Below, piece after piece: positions 43,196-51,764 of a stretch of DNA of 64,000 nt. Numbering within the stretch: position 1 is the stretch's first letter; each line of letters begins with the position of its first letter. The notes beneath the pieces are model-generated. The model was not told the origin of the DNA. It saw nothing but the letters and a program-made list of their open reading frames with translations, and did no database searches. Made by a program: the position numbers and the translations under genes. Source of the DNA: RGIG8748 sp045606045 (GTDB lineage: Bacteria > Bacillota > Clostridia > UMGS1810); NCBI GenBank assembly GCA_045606045.1, contig JAZURE010000037.1, positions 1 to 64,000 on the forward strand, written 5' to 3'.

Positions 43196-43732
43196 TTGAG
43201 AGTTATTTCCGGCTCATTAAGAGGTCTTAAGCTGGAAAGCCTTCCCGGCACAGACACCAGACCCACTCTGGACAGAGTGAAAGAAGCGCTTTTTTCCATG
43301 CTTTTCGATAAGGTGCCAGACAGTGAGGGATTGGATCTTTTTGCAGGGAGCGGTGCTCTCGGCATAGAGCTTATGAGCAGGTACGGCAGGGACTGCACCT
43401 TTGTGGACAATTCTGCCGAGGCTGTTAAGGTAATAACTGCCAATATCACCAAGGCTCGTCTTGCAGACAAGGTGTCTTTGGAAAAATGCGATGCACTTTC
43501 TTTTCTTATCTCAACTCCAAAGAAGTTTGACATCATATTTCTGGACCCGCCCTACATGTCGGAGCTTTATGACAAAGCACTCGATATCATAAGACACAGA
43601 GGTCTTTTAAATCCGGGCGGAGTGGCGGTGTGCGAGTGTCATAGCGGTTATACACCATCTTTAACCGGCTATACCGTCATAAAGGACAAGACCTACGGCA
43701 AGGTAAGGCTTTTGGTATTGGAGGAAGCATAA
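43196..43732 (+). CDS. rsmD: 16S rRNA (guanine-966 N2) methyltransferase RsmD
   Basis: A 178-aa SAM-dependent methylase that modifies G966 of 16S rRNA. RVISGSLRGLKLESL at the start, RPTLDRVKEALFSML, the SAM loop LDLFAGSGALGIELMSRY and the catalytic FLDPPYMSE motif are diagnostic. The TTG at 43196 is chosen because AAAGGAG lies about 10 bases upstream and the protein then begins (M)RVISG as in the family. The ATG at 43172 would be nearly leaderless. It is next to coaD, a standard pairing in Firmicutes. Confidence 0.94.
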   Translation: MRVISGSLRGLKLESLPGTDTRPTLDRVKEALFSMLFDKVPDSEGLDLFAGSGALGIELMSRYGRDCTFVDNSAEAVKVITANITKARLADKVSLEKCDALSFLISTPKKFDIIFLDPPYMSELYDKALDIIRHRGLLNPGGVAVCECHSGYTPSLTGYTVIKDKTYGKVRLLVLEEA

Positions 43733-43735
43733 TAC

Positions 43736-44239
43736 ATGGAGAGAACAGCAGTTTATCCGGGGAGCTTTGACCCCGTAACAAACGGACATATAGACATAAT
43801 CCGCCGCAGCGCAAGAACATTTGACAAGGTGTATGTGGCTGTGCTTGTAAACAGCGCCAAGAAGCCTGCATTTACTATAGAGCAGAGGATGGCATGGATA
43901 CGCAAAGCAACCGAGGGACTCGGCAATGTAGAGGTAGGTACCTTCTCGGGACTTCTGGTAGATTATATGAAAGAGAAGGATGCCAAATTTATCATAAAGG
44001 GCTTAAGAGCAGTATCGGATTTTGAATACGAATTCCAGATGGCTCTTATGAATCACAAGCTTTCCAAGGATATAGAAACTCTCTTTATGATGACAAGTGC
44101 CAAGTATCAGTACTTAAGCTCAAGCATAGTAAAAGAGGTTGCCCGTCACGGAGCATCTCTGGACGGACTTGTGCCCGAGTGCATAAAGGATGAGATTGTT
44201 GCAAAAGCACAACAGGTTTTTCACCCTGATAATAAATAA
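43736..44239 (+). CDS. coaD: Phosphopantetheine adenylyltransferase
   Basis: A 167-aa enzyme (EC 2.7.7.3) of coenzyme A synthesis. The T/HxGH motif is in YPGSFDPVTNGHIDIIRR. KGLRAVSDFEYEFQMALMN and SSSIVKEVARHG are the substrate-binding and nucleotide-binding blocks. Length is the family norm. It starts 3 bases after rsmD. Coenzyme A made here also feeds the CitG-type cofactor synthesis encoded at 50.4 kb. Confidence 0.97.
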   Translation: MERTAVYPGSFDPVTNGHIDIIRRSARTFDKVYVAVLVNSAKKPAFTIEQRMAWIRKATEGLGNVEVGTFSGLLVDYMKEKDAKFIIKGLRAVSDFEYEFQMALMNHKLSKDIETLFMMTSAKYQYLSSSIVKEVARHGASLDGLVPECIKDEIVAKAQQVFHPDNK

Positions 44240-44274
44240 TAATTATAAATTTTTGTATGAGAGGAGTACAGAAG

Positions 44275-44715
44275 ATGGATGTTATAGAAATGCTTAGCGA
44301 ACTTGAAGAAATTATAGAAAAAGGTTTCGAGATACCTATTATTAAGAAGACCTTTATCGACAAGGAAGCCGTAATGTCCCTTATAAACGACATAAGCCTC
44401 CAGCTTCCCGATGAGCTCAGAGTAGCAAAGTCCATTGCAGAGGATTCCAAGAAAATTATTGCCGATGCACAAAGACAGGCGGATGCTAAGATTAAAGAGG
44501 CAGAGCACAAAATCATGGGTCTTGTAGACGAGCACGAAATCACAAGACAGGCTACTGCCAATGCCAACGATATCATATCCAAGGCGCAAAAGGACGGCAG
44601 AGAAATCAAGCTTGCAGCCATCAAATTTGCAGACGAGCTTCTTGAAAGAGTAGAGGGCGATGTTAAGAGCATTGGCGACAAGTTAAGACAGGGAAGAGAA
44701 AATCTCCGTCAGTAA
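44275..44715 (+). CDS. Coiled-coil protein, ATP synthase subunit b/H-like
   Basis: A 146-aa almost entirely helical protein, rich in A, E, K and D with heptad spacing (IAEDSKKIIADAQRQADAKIKEA, shown as an example in part). Such proteins are often labelled V-type ATPase subunit H or DivIVA-like in Clostridia, downstream of coaD. I see no membrane anchor and no catalytic motif. The ATG at 44275 follows GAGGAG; an ATG six codons earlier is less well placed. It is probably part of the rsmD-coaD operon. Function unknown. Confidence 0.75.
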   Translation: MDVIEMLSELEEIIEKGFEIPIIKKTFIDKEAVMSLINDISLQLPDELRVAKSIAEDSKKIIADAQRQADAKIKEAEHKIMGLVDEHEITRQATANANDIISKAQKDGREIKLAAIKFADELLERVEGDVKSIGDKLRQGRENLRQ

Positions 44716-44809
44716 TTTCACAAACACAACAAAAAGGCTGCGGTAAGCTATGCAAGGGGCGACCTTTGACATAATTTGCTGCAGTTTTTTAATAAGGGGA
44801 TGATATGAT
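44716..44809 (+). terminator. Hairpin region between the coiled-coil gene and proB
   Basis: GGCTGCGGTAA (44742-44752) can pair imperfectly with TTTGCTGCAG (about 44776-44785), with AAGG/CCTT inside, followed by six T. This could be a terminator or a proBA leader attenuator. No leader peptide or known riboswitch is evident. Confidence 0.45.
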
Positions 44810-45598
44810 ATGACATTCAAAGATGCAAAGAGAATAGTTTTTAAGGTGGGTACCTCCACTCTTACATACGAGGGCGGCGGTATAAATATACGCCGTGTCG
44901 AAAAGCTTGTTAGGGTGCTATCCGATATAAAAAATCAGGGCAAGGAAATCATCCTTGTAACAAGCGGTGCCATAGGCATAGGCATGGGAAAGCTCGGCAT
45001 AACCGAGCGCCCAAAGGAGACGAGGGGCAAGCAGGCACTTGCCGCAATAGGTCAGTGTGAGCTTATGGACTTTTATTCCAGACTTTTTTCCGACTATAAT
45101 CATACCGTAGCACAGCTTCTTCTTACAAAGGATGTTGTGGTGGATGAGGTATTAAAGCACAATGCACAAAATACTTTTGAAACTCTGCTTTCACTCGGCG
45201 CAGTACCCATCGTAAACGAAAATGACTCCATAAGTGCAGAGCAGATAGAGTTTGGCGACAACGATACCCTCTCTGCTATAGTGGCAAGCCTTACAAATGC
45301 GGATATGCTTATAATCCTTTCGGATATAGACGGTCTTTATGACAAAAACCCATCCGTAAACCCCGATGCTAAGCTTATACCTCTTGTAGAGGATATCACA
45401 GACGATATTAAGGAAGTAGCCTCGGGTGCAGGCACATTGAGGGGAACAGGCGGTATGATTACAAAGATATCCGCCGCAGAGATTGCAACGGCGGCAGGAG
45501 TGGATATGTTCATATTAAACGGCAAGGACCCCAACATAATATATGAGCTTGCAGACGGCGGCAAGGTGGGCACACTCTTCCGTGCAAGAAAGGAATAA
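44810..45598 (+). CDS. proB: Glutamate 5-kinase
   Basis: A 262-aa amino-acid kinase (EC 2.7.2.11), the first step of proline synthesis. RIVFKVGTSTLTYEGG, LVTSGAIGIGMGKLG, IVNENDSISAEQIEFGDNDTL and GTGGMITKISAAEIATAAG are diagnostic. It lacks the C-terminal PUA domain of the longer enzymes, as in several Clostridia. proA starts 4 bases after its stop. Glutamate is thus used here for proline as well as for fermentation. Confidence 0.96.
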   Translation: MTFKDAKRIVFKVGTSTLTYEGGGINIRRVEKLVRVLSDIKNQGKEIILVTSGAIGIGMGKLGITERPKETRGKQALAAIGQCELMDFYSRLFSDYNHTVAQLLLTKDVVVDEVLKHNAQNTFETLLSLGAVPIVNENDSISAEQIEFGDNDTLSAIVASLTNADMLIILSDIDGLYDKNPSVNPDAKLIPLVEDITDDIKEVASGAGTLRGTGGMITKISAAEIATAAGVDMFILNGKDPNIIYELADGGKVGTLFRARKE

Positions 45599-45602
45599 CC
45601 CT

Positions 45603-46847
45603 ATGTCAGATTTAACTACAAAAGGCATATATGCAAAAAAAGCCGCATCCTTTATTGCAAAAAAGGATACAGCTTACAAAAATCTTATGCTCACAAAGAT
45701 AGCCAAGGCATTAAAGGATAATGCGAATTACATAGAGAATGAAAACCTTACAGACCTTGCAAACGCAAAGCAAAACGGAATATCCGATGCCATGACAGAC
45801 AGACTTCGTTTTGACAGAGCAAGGATTATTTCCTGTGCCGATGCGGTGCTTGAGGTAACTAAGCTTGCAGACCCCGTGGGTGAGGTGCTCTCGTCTGTCG
45901 TGAGACCTAACGGACTTAATATAGACAAGGTGCGTGTACCCTTTGGTGTTATAGGCATAATATACGAATCCCGCCCAAATGTAACGGTGGATACTACCGT
46001 GCTTTGTCTTAAGACATCAAATGCGGTAATATTAAGAGGCGGAAAAGAGGCAATCCATACAAATACCGCTATAGTTAAGGTAATGCGCGATGCTCTTAAA
46101 AGTATGGGTGCAGACGAAAACCTCATAGGCTTTGTTGAGGACACCTCAAGAGAGAGCGCAAATGAGATGATGCGCCTTAAAGGTTATATAGATGTGCTCA
46201 TACCCCGAGGGGGAGCAGGTCTTATAAATGCTGTGGTAAATAATTCCACCGTGCCTGTTATAGAGACGGGTGTGGGCAACTGCCATGTGTATGTGGATAA
46301 ATATGCCGATATTAAAAAAGCTGTGGATATAGTAGTAAATGCCAAAACGAGCAGACCGTCGGTATGCAATGCCATAGAGACTCTTCTCATACACAGGGAT
46401 GTGGCAGATGAGTTTTGCACAGAGCTTAACCCTCATTTTGAAGAAAAGGGAGTTAAGGTATATGGGACAGATGATATAAAGGATGTGCTCACTTGCGTAC
46501 GCTCCGTTACGGATGAGGATTTTGCCACCGAGTTTCTGGACTACGAGATTGCCGTGCGCACAGTAGAGACCATAGATGAAGCAATAGACCATATTTCCAA
46601 ATACAGCTCAATGCACTCGGAGTGTATTGTGTCCGAGGATGCTTTGTCACAGAAGCTTTTTACCTCATGTATAGATGCGGCGGCGGTGTATGTGAATGCT
46701 TCCACTCGTTTTACAGACGGCTTTGAATTCGGCTTTGGCGCAGAGATAGGCATAAGCACACAAAAGCTTCACGCAAGAGGTCCTATGGGACTTAATGAAC
46801 TTACAAGCTATAAGTATATCATAAAAGGCAACGGACAAATACGATAA
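45603..46847 (+). CDS. proA: Glutamate-5-semialdehyde dehydrogenase (gamma-glutamyl phosphate reductase)
   Basis: A 414-aa NADPH-dependent aldehyde-dehydrogenase-fold enzyme (EC 1.2.1.41). VPFGVIGIIYESRPNVTVD, LRGGKEAIHTN, LIPRGGAGLI, VIETGVGNCHVYVD and the catalytic cysteine in KTSRPSVCNAIETLL are intact. The start at 45603 has AAAGGAA about 9 bases upstream, within the proB end; an earlier in-frame start would overlap proB by 56 bases. It is the second gene of proBA. Confidence 0.97.
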   Translation: MSDLTTKGIYAKKAASFIAKKDTAYKNLMLTKIAKALKDNANYIENENLTDLANAKQNGISDAMTDRLRFDRARIISCADAVLEVTKLADPVGEVLSSVVRPNGLNIDKVRVPFGVIGIIYESRPNVTVDTTVLCLKTSNAVILRGGKEAIHTNTAIVKVMRDALKSMGADENLIGFVEDTSRESANEMMRLKGYIDVLIPRGGAGLINAVVNNSTVPVIETGVGNCHVYVDKYADIKKAVDIVVNAKTSRPSVCNAIETLLIHRDVADEFCTELNPHFEEKGVKVYGTDDIKDVLTCVRSVTDEDFATEFLDYEIAVRTVETIDEAIDHISKYSSMHSECIVSEDALSQKLFTSCIDAAAVYVNASTRFTDGFEFGFGAEIGISTQKLHARGPMGLNELTSYKYIIKGNGQIR

Positions 46848-46850
46848 CCT

Positions 46851-46880
46851 GCATACGCGGTTCGATTCCCGTTAATAAAG
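46851..46880 (+). repeat. Solo end of a family A element
   Basis: GCATACGCGGTTCGATTCCCGT (46851-46872, quoted as two parts GCATACGCGG and TTCGATTCCCGT) matches the right end of the 14.7-kb element (gcatacgaggtttgactcccgt). It lies directly before the ribosome binding site AAAGGAG of the next gene, the same position as before the ferredoxin gene. It resembles a tRNA T-arm, but no tRNA body is present. Confidence 0.6.
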
Positions 46881-46889
46881 GAGAAAACA

Positions 46890-47423
46890 ATGCAACTGCT
46901 ATCTTACATATTAAGTATCTCAGGACTTATATGCATAATATCCGCCTCACTTATAAAGGGCAACAAAATGAAAGCCATTCTGTTCTTGGTTTTCTGTGCA
47001 AATCTGTTTGTAGCTACGAGCTATCTCGTGGGCGGCAGCGGTATAAACGGTGCTGCAGCGTGCTATCTCGGTGCGGTTATGACGCTTATAAACTATTTCT
47101 TCGATTCAAAGAACAAGCCTATTCCCAAATGGCTCATAGCCATATATGTAATAGCTATAATTGTGCTTAACATATGGGTGGCAGGCGGAATATCTCTTCT
47201 TGGAATGCTTGTAATAATAGCTTCGCTAAGCTTTATAATGTGCATAGGGCAGACAAATGGCACAAAGTACAGATTCTGGACAATAGTAAATATGCTTCTG
47301 TGGTGCACCCACGATATACTTGCACCAGCATACAATGCACTTGCAACACATATACCCCAGCTTCTGTTTACTGTAGTGGGCATGATAATTCACGACAGAA
47401 AAAAGAAAAATATCGACAAGTAA
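46890..47423 (+). CDS. YgjV-like small multispan membrane protein
   Basis: A 177-aa protein with five or six hydrophobic helices (LSYILSISGLICIISASL, AILFLVFCANLFVATSYLV, WLIAIYVIAIIVLNIWVAGG, LLGMLVIIASLSFIMCI and a last one near IPQLLFTVVGMI). The layout and the RFWTIVNMLLWCTHDI block resemble the YgjV inner-membrane family, whose function is not established. AAAGGAG precedes the ATG. Transcription may read through from proBA across the family A end. Confidence 0.7.
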   Translation: MQLLSYILSISGLICIISASLIKGNKMKAILFLVFCANLFVATSYLVGGSGINGAAACYLGAVMTLINYFFDSKNKPIPKWLIAIYVIAIIVLNIWVAGGISLLGMLVIIASLSFIMCIGQTNGTKYRFWTIVNMLLWCTHDILAPAYNALATHIPQLLFTVVGMIIHDRKKKNIDK

Positions 47424-47444
47424 AATATTGTTTGGAGGAAAAAG

Positions 47445-48209
47445 ATGATACATTCAATTCTGCTTATAGGTCAGTCCAACATGGCAGGAAGAGGCTTTGC
47501 AAATGAGGTAGAGCCTATAAATAACGAAAAAATCAAGGTAATGAGAAACGGCAGATGGTGGGATATGTACACCCCCGTAAATCCCGACAGAGTAACGGCA
47601 GGAGTCAGTCTTGCAGAGAGCTTTGCAGATTTGTATGCAAAAGAGCACGATGCAGATGTGGGACTCATTCCTTGCGCAGACGGGGGCACCTGTCTTGACC
47701 AATGGCAGGTGGGCGGACTCCTCTTCGACCATGCATGCTATATGGCAGAGCTTGCTATGCGCACATCCACCATTGCGGCGGTTTTGTGGCATCAGGGCGA
47801 GTCAGACTGCGGAGACAGCGCATATCCCATGTACGAAAAGAAGCTTTCTGTAATAATGGAAGCCTTCCGCGAAAGATTAGGTCTCAATGATGTGCCATTT
47901 ATCCTTGGCGGTCTCGGCGACTTCATAGAGAATTTCCGAGGTAAGGACGGCGACGAATATCACTTTGCAAACAGTCCCCGCATAAATGCCGCTTTAAAAA
48001 GCTACGCAGACAAAACCGATATGACAGGCTTTGTATCTGCAGAGGGGCTCACCCCAAACCCCGATGGACTTCATTTCAACGCCAAGTCATTAAGGGAATT
48101 CGGCATACGCTACTATAATGAGTTCAAAAAGCTTGAGGATAAAAACAAAATATTTAGTCCCAAGCCCGACTGGAACGAAGCAGTAAGGTCGGAGCTTGAG
48201 AGCTTATAA
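47445..48209 (+). CDS. SGNH-type carbohydrate acetylesterase (sialate O-acetylesterase-like)
   Basis: A 254-aa SGNH/GDSL-fold hydrolase of the SASA/DUF303 type. The nucleophile serine lies in LLIGQSNMAGRG at the N-terminus, VLWHQGESD is the second family block, and the catalytic Asp and His are in NPDGLHFN. There is no signal peptide, so it is cytoplasmic and likely removes acetyl groups from imported sugar derivatives. GGAGG precedes the ATG. It stands alone before a terminator and faces the glycosidase-like gene at 48246. Confidence 0.88.
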   Translation: MIHSILLIGQSNMAGRGFANEVEPINNEKIKVMRNGRWWDMYTPVNPDRVTAGVSLAESFADLYAKEHDADVGLIPCADGGTCLDQWQVGGLLFDHACYMAELAMRTSTIAAVLWHQGESDCGDSAYPMYEKKLSVIMEAFRERLGLNDVPFILGGLGDFIENFRGKDGDEYHFANSPRINAALKSYADKTDMTGFVSAEGLTPNPDGLHFNAKSLREFGIRYYNEFKKLEDKNKIFSPKPDWNEAVRSELESL

Positions 48210-48213
48210 TGTA

Positions 48214-48246
48214 AATGCACAGACCGTTTGGTCTGTGCATTATTGT
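48214..48246. terminator. Bidirectional terminator
   Basis: AATGCACAGACC (48214-48225) and its exact complement (48230-48241) around gttt, with T-rich sequence on both sides. It separates the convergent acetylesterase and glycosidase-like genes. Confidence 0.85.
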
Positions 48247-50327
48247 TATATTTCTATTTTGAATACACTTACTCCGCTTTTTTGTATTTTAAGCTGGAAC
48301 GAACATCCCGTAGCTTCATCAAGACCTTTAGCCACCTTCCATGTTTCGGTGGGAGATACTACGCTGTCTACAAACTTTACATTTTTGTAGGGGAAGCTTC
48401 CGAGAGTTGTAACCTTTTTCATAGGTATCTTCGATGTAAGGAGCGTTCTGTCATAGCACTCATTGTATCTTGAATACAGGTACACTCTGTAGGAGCCGTC
48501 TTTGTCCCTGAACACCATAAGGGGCGAGTCGGAACTGAACGGATTGTACAGAGAATCTGCGTACTTAAGGAGCATTGCCGCCGCCTTCGAAAATCCGTCG
48601 GACACTTTCTGGATATACATTTCGTGCATCACATTAAGCAGGTCATCCCTTAGCTCTTTTTCGCATGCAAGCTCGGGGGTTGTGTCAGGTATATTTAGTG
48701 CCTGTTTGTATGCATCCATATCCTTTGGCGGCTCAATATTCAGCATAAACACCTTATGAGGATAGTTTGAATTCGCATCCCCTAAGCATATTGTGGGATT
48801 AAATTCCGATACATCATAGGATGCGGGAGCAATAGCCACAACGGCTCGGTTTTTCAGGCTCTCTCTTTCGCTATCTGTTATAAGGTCAAAGGAGGGTACA
48901 AAAAGTACACCCTCGTAGCTATCTATATCCTCGCTTCGTATGGCACCGCCGAGGTAAGCACCCTTTTCCTGTATAAGTCCCTGAAGCATCGTCATGGATG
49001 CTCTTCTTGTCTTTATGTGCTCTGTGAGGAGTGCGTGGTTTGCCGCATCCGACCAATAGAGTACGGGAGATACCACCTTGTCGGGCTTAAGTGAGTATGC
49101 GGCTTCCATGAGCTTATTTACCCTTTCCCAGTCGGCTTTGTTTATGGAGTCGCCTATGGTTAAAAAGTGATTGGATATACACCGTTCTATGCCTTCCTTT
49201 TTAACAAGGTGATATGCCATGGCAGTAAAGAGGTCGCGCTCAAATTCATTTGGTGCGTGGTAGAGTACATCCCATTCCTCTTCTTCGTCACGAATGCCGA
49301 GCATATGAAAAAGCTTTGAATTTGGTGCTTGTGCCTTAAGGGCAGGTATCATCGTCATGTATCTGTGAAACAGCGAGTGTCCGAAATGCGTGCATTTTCC
49401 TGATACATCATTCATCCTCACGCTTGTAGGCAGAATGTTTGGGGTGAGGAAATCCACACCTGCATCGGTAATGTGTGCCGCATCGGTACCCATGGAGTAC
49501 ATGGAGCGCAGAGTATCGCTTATGTACATGCCGAGATTGGATACCTCACATCCGATTTTATGAACTGCGGGGCAGAGCTTTTCGTAGAATTTTGTCCAGC
49601 GGGCATCGTAGAAACGAATCCATTCTTCCCTTAAATTACCCCATATCCACTTTTGCCTCTTTTTTAGGGCGTCTGTAGATTCATCATCCATTGCGGTAAG
49701 TATGTCATCGGGTATGTCTATGCCTGTGTATTCTGTGAACTGTTCTACCATGTCTGCAGAGTAGTCTCCAAGAGCAAGGCCTTCGGAAAGCGGTCCGAAA
49801 GCATCACCCAGGTGAATTCCGTCCATTCCGTAGTCGGACAGGGTCTTAGTAATCTTTTCTATAAAAAAGTCCTCATAGTATGTGCCGTCTTTAAACCTTT
49901 TGAGTGCTACAAGGTGCTCCACTCTTCCGTCTATGGTTTTCATAAGAAGCTCTTTATGCTGACCAAGCCACTCCTTATGCAGTACATCCTTATAATATGC
50001 ACCGAATATACTAAGGTGGAATTTGACACCATGCTTGTGAAGCTCGTTTACAAGGCCTTTTATCTGATAGTTTGTCCATGTATATTTGCGATAGGTTTCC
50101 TCAGAGAGCCGTCTGGGGTCTCCGCGGTATCCGAACATCTGTGGAGGAACAGAGAATTCCTCCTCCATGCCCTTATGAAGATGCACAAAATCGGGGTGAT
50201 ACACAAGACCTGCTATGCCGTACGGCTTTGTGCCCACTCTTTCAAGATATTCCGCCACGCCGTAATCGGCTTTGTCATGGTCGAAGCATCGTAAATAGCT
50301 CCATATGAGATATTTGTCATTTATCAT
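48246..50327 (-). CDS. Large cytoplasmic glycosidase-like protein, family not assigned
   Basis: A 693-aa protein with no signal peptide. The first 400 residues read like a TIM-barrel glycoside hydrolase: repeated beta-strand ends such as GVKFHLSIFGAYYKD, YGMDGIHLGDAFGPLSEG and AGVDFLTPNIL, with acidic residues at strand ends. A second region (about 470-560, VVSPVLYWSD then EGVLFVPSFDLITDSERE) resembles the glutamine-amidotransferase-like second domain of GH42-type enzymes, and the end is beta-rich. I cannot name the family. The start at 50327 has GAGAGGT upstream. It is an orphan, adjacent to but not obviously linked with the cit genes. Confidence 0.65.
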   Translation of the reverse strand: MINDKYLIWSYLRCFDHDKADYGVAEYLERVGTKPYGIAGLVYHPDFVHLHKGMEEEFSVPPQMFGYRGDPRRLSEETYRKYTWTNYQIKGLVNELHKHGVKFHLSIFGAYYKDVLHKEWLGQHKELLMKTIDGRVEHLVALKRFKDGTYYEDFFIEKITKTLSDYGMDGIHLGDAFGPLSEGLALGDYSADMVEQFTEYTGIDIPDDILTAMDDESTDALKKRQKWIWGNLREEWIRFYDARWTKFYEKLCPAVHKIGCEVSNLGMYISDTLRSMYSMGTDAAHITDAGVDFLTPNILPTSVRMNDVSGKCTHFGHSLFHRYMTMIPALKAQAPNSKLFHMLGIRDEEEEWDVLYHAPNEFERDLFTAMAYHLVKKEGIERCISNHFLTIGDSINKADWERVNKLMEAAYSLKPDKVVSPVLYWSDAANHALLTEHIKTRRASMTMLQGLIQEKGAYLGGAIRSEDIDSYEGVLFVPSFDLITDSERESLKNRAVVAIAPASYDVSEFNPTICLGDANSNYPHKVFMLNIEPPKDMDAYKQALNIPDTTPELACEKELRDDLLNVMHEMYIQKVSDGFSKAAAMLLKYADSLYNPFSSDSPLMVFRDKDGSYRVYLYSRYNECYDRTLLTSKIPMKKVTTLGSFPYKNVKFVDSVVSPTETWKVAKGLDEATGCSFQLKIQKSGVSVFKIEI

Positions 50328-50447
50328 GGTACATACCTCTCTTTCCATCCGCAGTATAACACACAGAAAACCCAAAAACAATACGATTTTTCCAATGTGC
50401 AAAATTCTAAAATATTTTGGGTAAACAGTATAAAATAATAGTATTTT

Positions 50448-51755
50448 TTAGTTTTTGAGTCTGCATAGGAAGTATGTCAGAGCCAGAAGGTCTGCACATC
50501 CCCCGGGTGAAAGATTTCTTTTTATAAATTCCTTGTCAATCTCCCGTATTTTGTCAATAGAGGGCACTTTGTATGATTTCAGCAAGCTTTGCGCGCTCTC
50601 TTTTGCCCATCTTGCACCCTCTGCACCGCCTCTGTGGTAGAGGTTGGTATCCTCGGTGCAGGCTATAAGCTCTACAAGGGTGCATGAGCCTGCATCGTTG
50701 GGGCAAAGTTCTTTTTTAAGATACTTTTCGTAAGCTTTAATTCCAATAGAGCGCACCGTCTCAAAGCCTGATGCCGCCTCGCCCCGTATGCCGTCCAGGC
50801 CGTAGAGCCTTTTTATAACATCGCTTCGGGTTTCCTCAGTATTTTTTCCGTATGAGGATATTGCAAGGGCTGAGCAGTACGACAGCACACGGGTAAGGTT
50901 TGCCATGGGCTTTGTGTGGGTGTATGCCATGCCCAGGCAGGTACATAGTATGCCCATGGAGTAGATTATGCCCTTGTGGGTGTTTACTCCGCCTGTGGCA
51001 GAGTACATGGTCTTTTCGGCTTTTATGCCGATACCCTTTAGTATGTCAAAAATTTCTTGTGTGTCAAGATGTCTGTTTTCATAGCCGGTTATAAAGGCTG
51101 TGTTAAAGTATTCTTTGAGACAAGAGGCACTTTTCAGGAAGAGATTTAAGTCCATATCTTTGTGGCTTCCCTGATTGTCTCGGTCCACAAGCCCGGGTTT
51201 GGGCGTTGTGTATGCTTCGTCCTTAAGGCTTTGTACGGCTGTTTCTGCTATGGTTTGGGCGTCTTTTTTTAGGAAGTAATCTTTCATAAGCTTTCGGGAC
51301 ACATTGTACACCGTCTTTGCCGTGTGTACCCGCCTTGCTGCACATGAGCGACCTTCTTTGCCGCACACTATACATCCTCTCGGAGTCTGTCTTTCCATGT
51401 GCGTGCCGTCGGTGTCTATAACATCCATGTCAAAAAGCCGCCCTATAGGGTGGCTTTCTTCTATATTCACACATGTTTTTTTTATCTTATGTGCATCCAT
51501 TTTTACCGCGGCAACAAATTCACAACCCGTGGGGGCGGTTTTGGTATTTTCACACATGATATTATTTTTACCCAGCGCATCGCAAAGGGCAGATATCCCC
51601 TCATAAAATGCACGGCGTATGAGAGGCGAATTTTTGGTTTCGCCTGCTATATTCATGGTAAAGCTTACAACAGGATATCCGAAATCCGAAATAAGCGTGC
51701 TCTGAAGCAGGGCACGCTCTTCGCGGGATTTTAGAATTTGTTCTACAGTAACCAT
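50448..51755 (-). CDS. citXG: CitX-CitG fusion, prosthetic group synthesis and transfer for citrate/citramalate lyase
   Basis: A 435-aa fusion. Residues 1-170 are CitX (apo-citrate lyase phosphoribosyl-dephospho-CoA transferase) with HPIGRLFDMDVIDTDGTHMER and RGCIVCGKEGRSCAARRVH (shown in part). Residues 175-435 are CitG (triphosphoribosyl-dephospho-CoA synthase) with TTPKPGLVDRDNQGSHKDMD, YSATGGVNTHKG and SPGGCADLLALTYFL. Together they make and attach the unusual CoA-derived cofactor on CitD. GAGGTA precedes the ATG. It is the last gene of the citC operon on the minus strand. Confidence 0.95.
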   Translation of the reverse strand: MVTVEQILKSREERALLQSTLISDFGYPVVSFTMNIAGETKNSPLIRRAFYEGISALCDALGKNNIMCENTKTAPTGCEFVAAVKMDAHKIKKTCVNIEESHPIGRLFDMDVIDTDGTHMERQTPRGCIVCGKEGRSCAARRVHTAKTVYNVSRKLMKDYFLKKDAQTIAETAVQSLKDEAYTTPKPGLVDRDNQGSHKDMDLNLFLKSASCLKEYFNTAFITGYENRHLDTQEIFDILKGIGIKAEKTMYSATGGVNTHKGIIYSMGILCTCLGMAYTHTKPMANLTRVLSYCSALAISSYGKNTEETRSDVIKRLYGLDGIRGEAASGFETVRSIGIKAYEKYLKKELCPNDAGSCTLVELIACTEDTNLYHRGGAEGARWAKESAQSLLKSYKVPSIDKIREIDKEFIKRNLSPGGCADLLALTYFLCRLKN

Positions 51756-51764
51756 GCTATTACC

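Noticed and set aside
46851..46880. Fragment of a real tRNA gene
   Set aside because: No acceptor, D or anticodon arm surrounds it, and it aligns better with the ends of the family A element.
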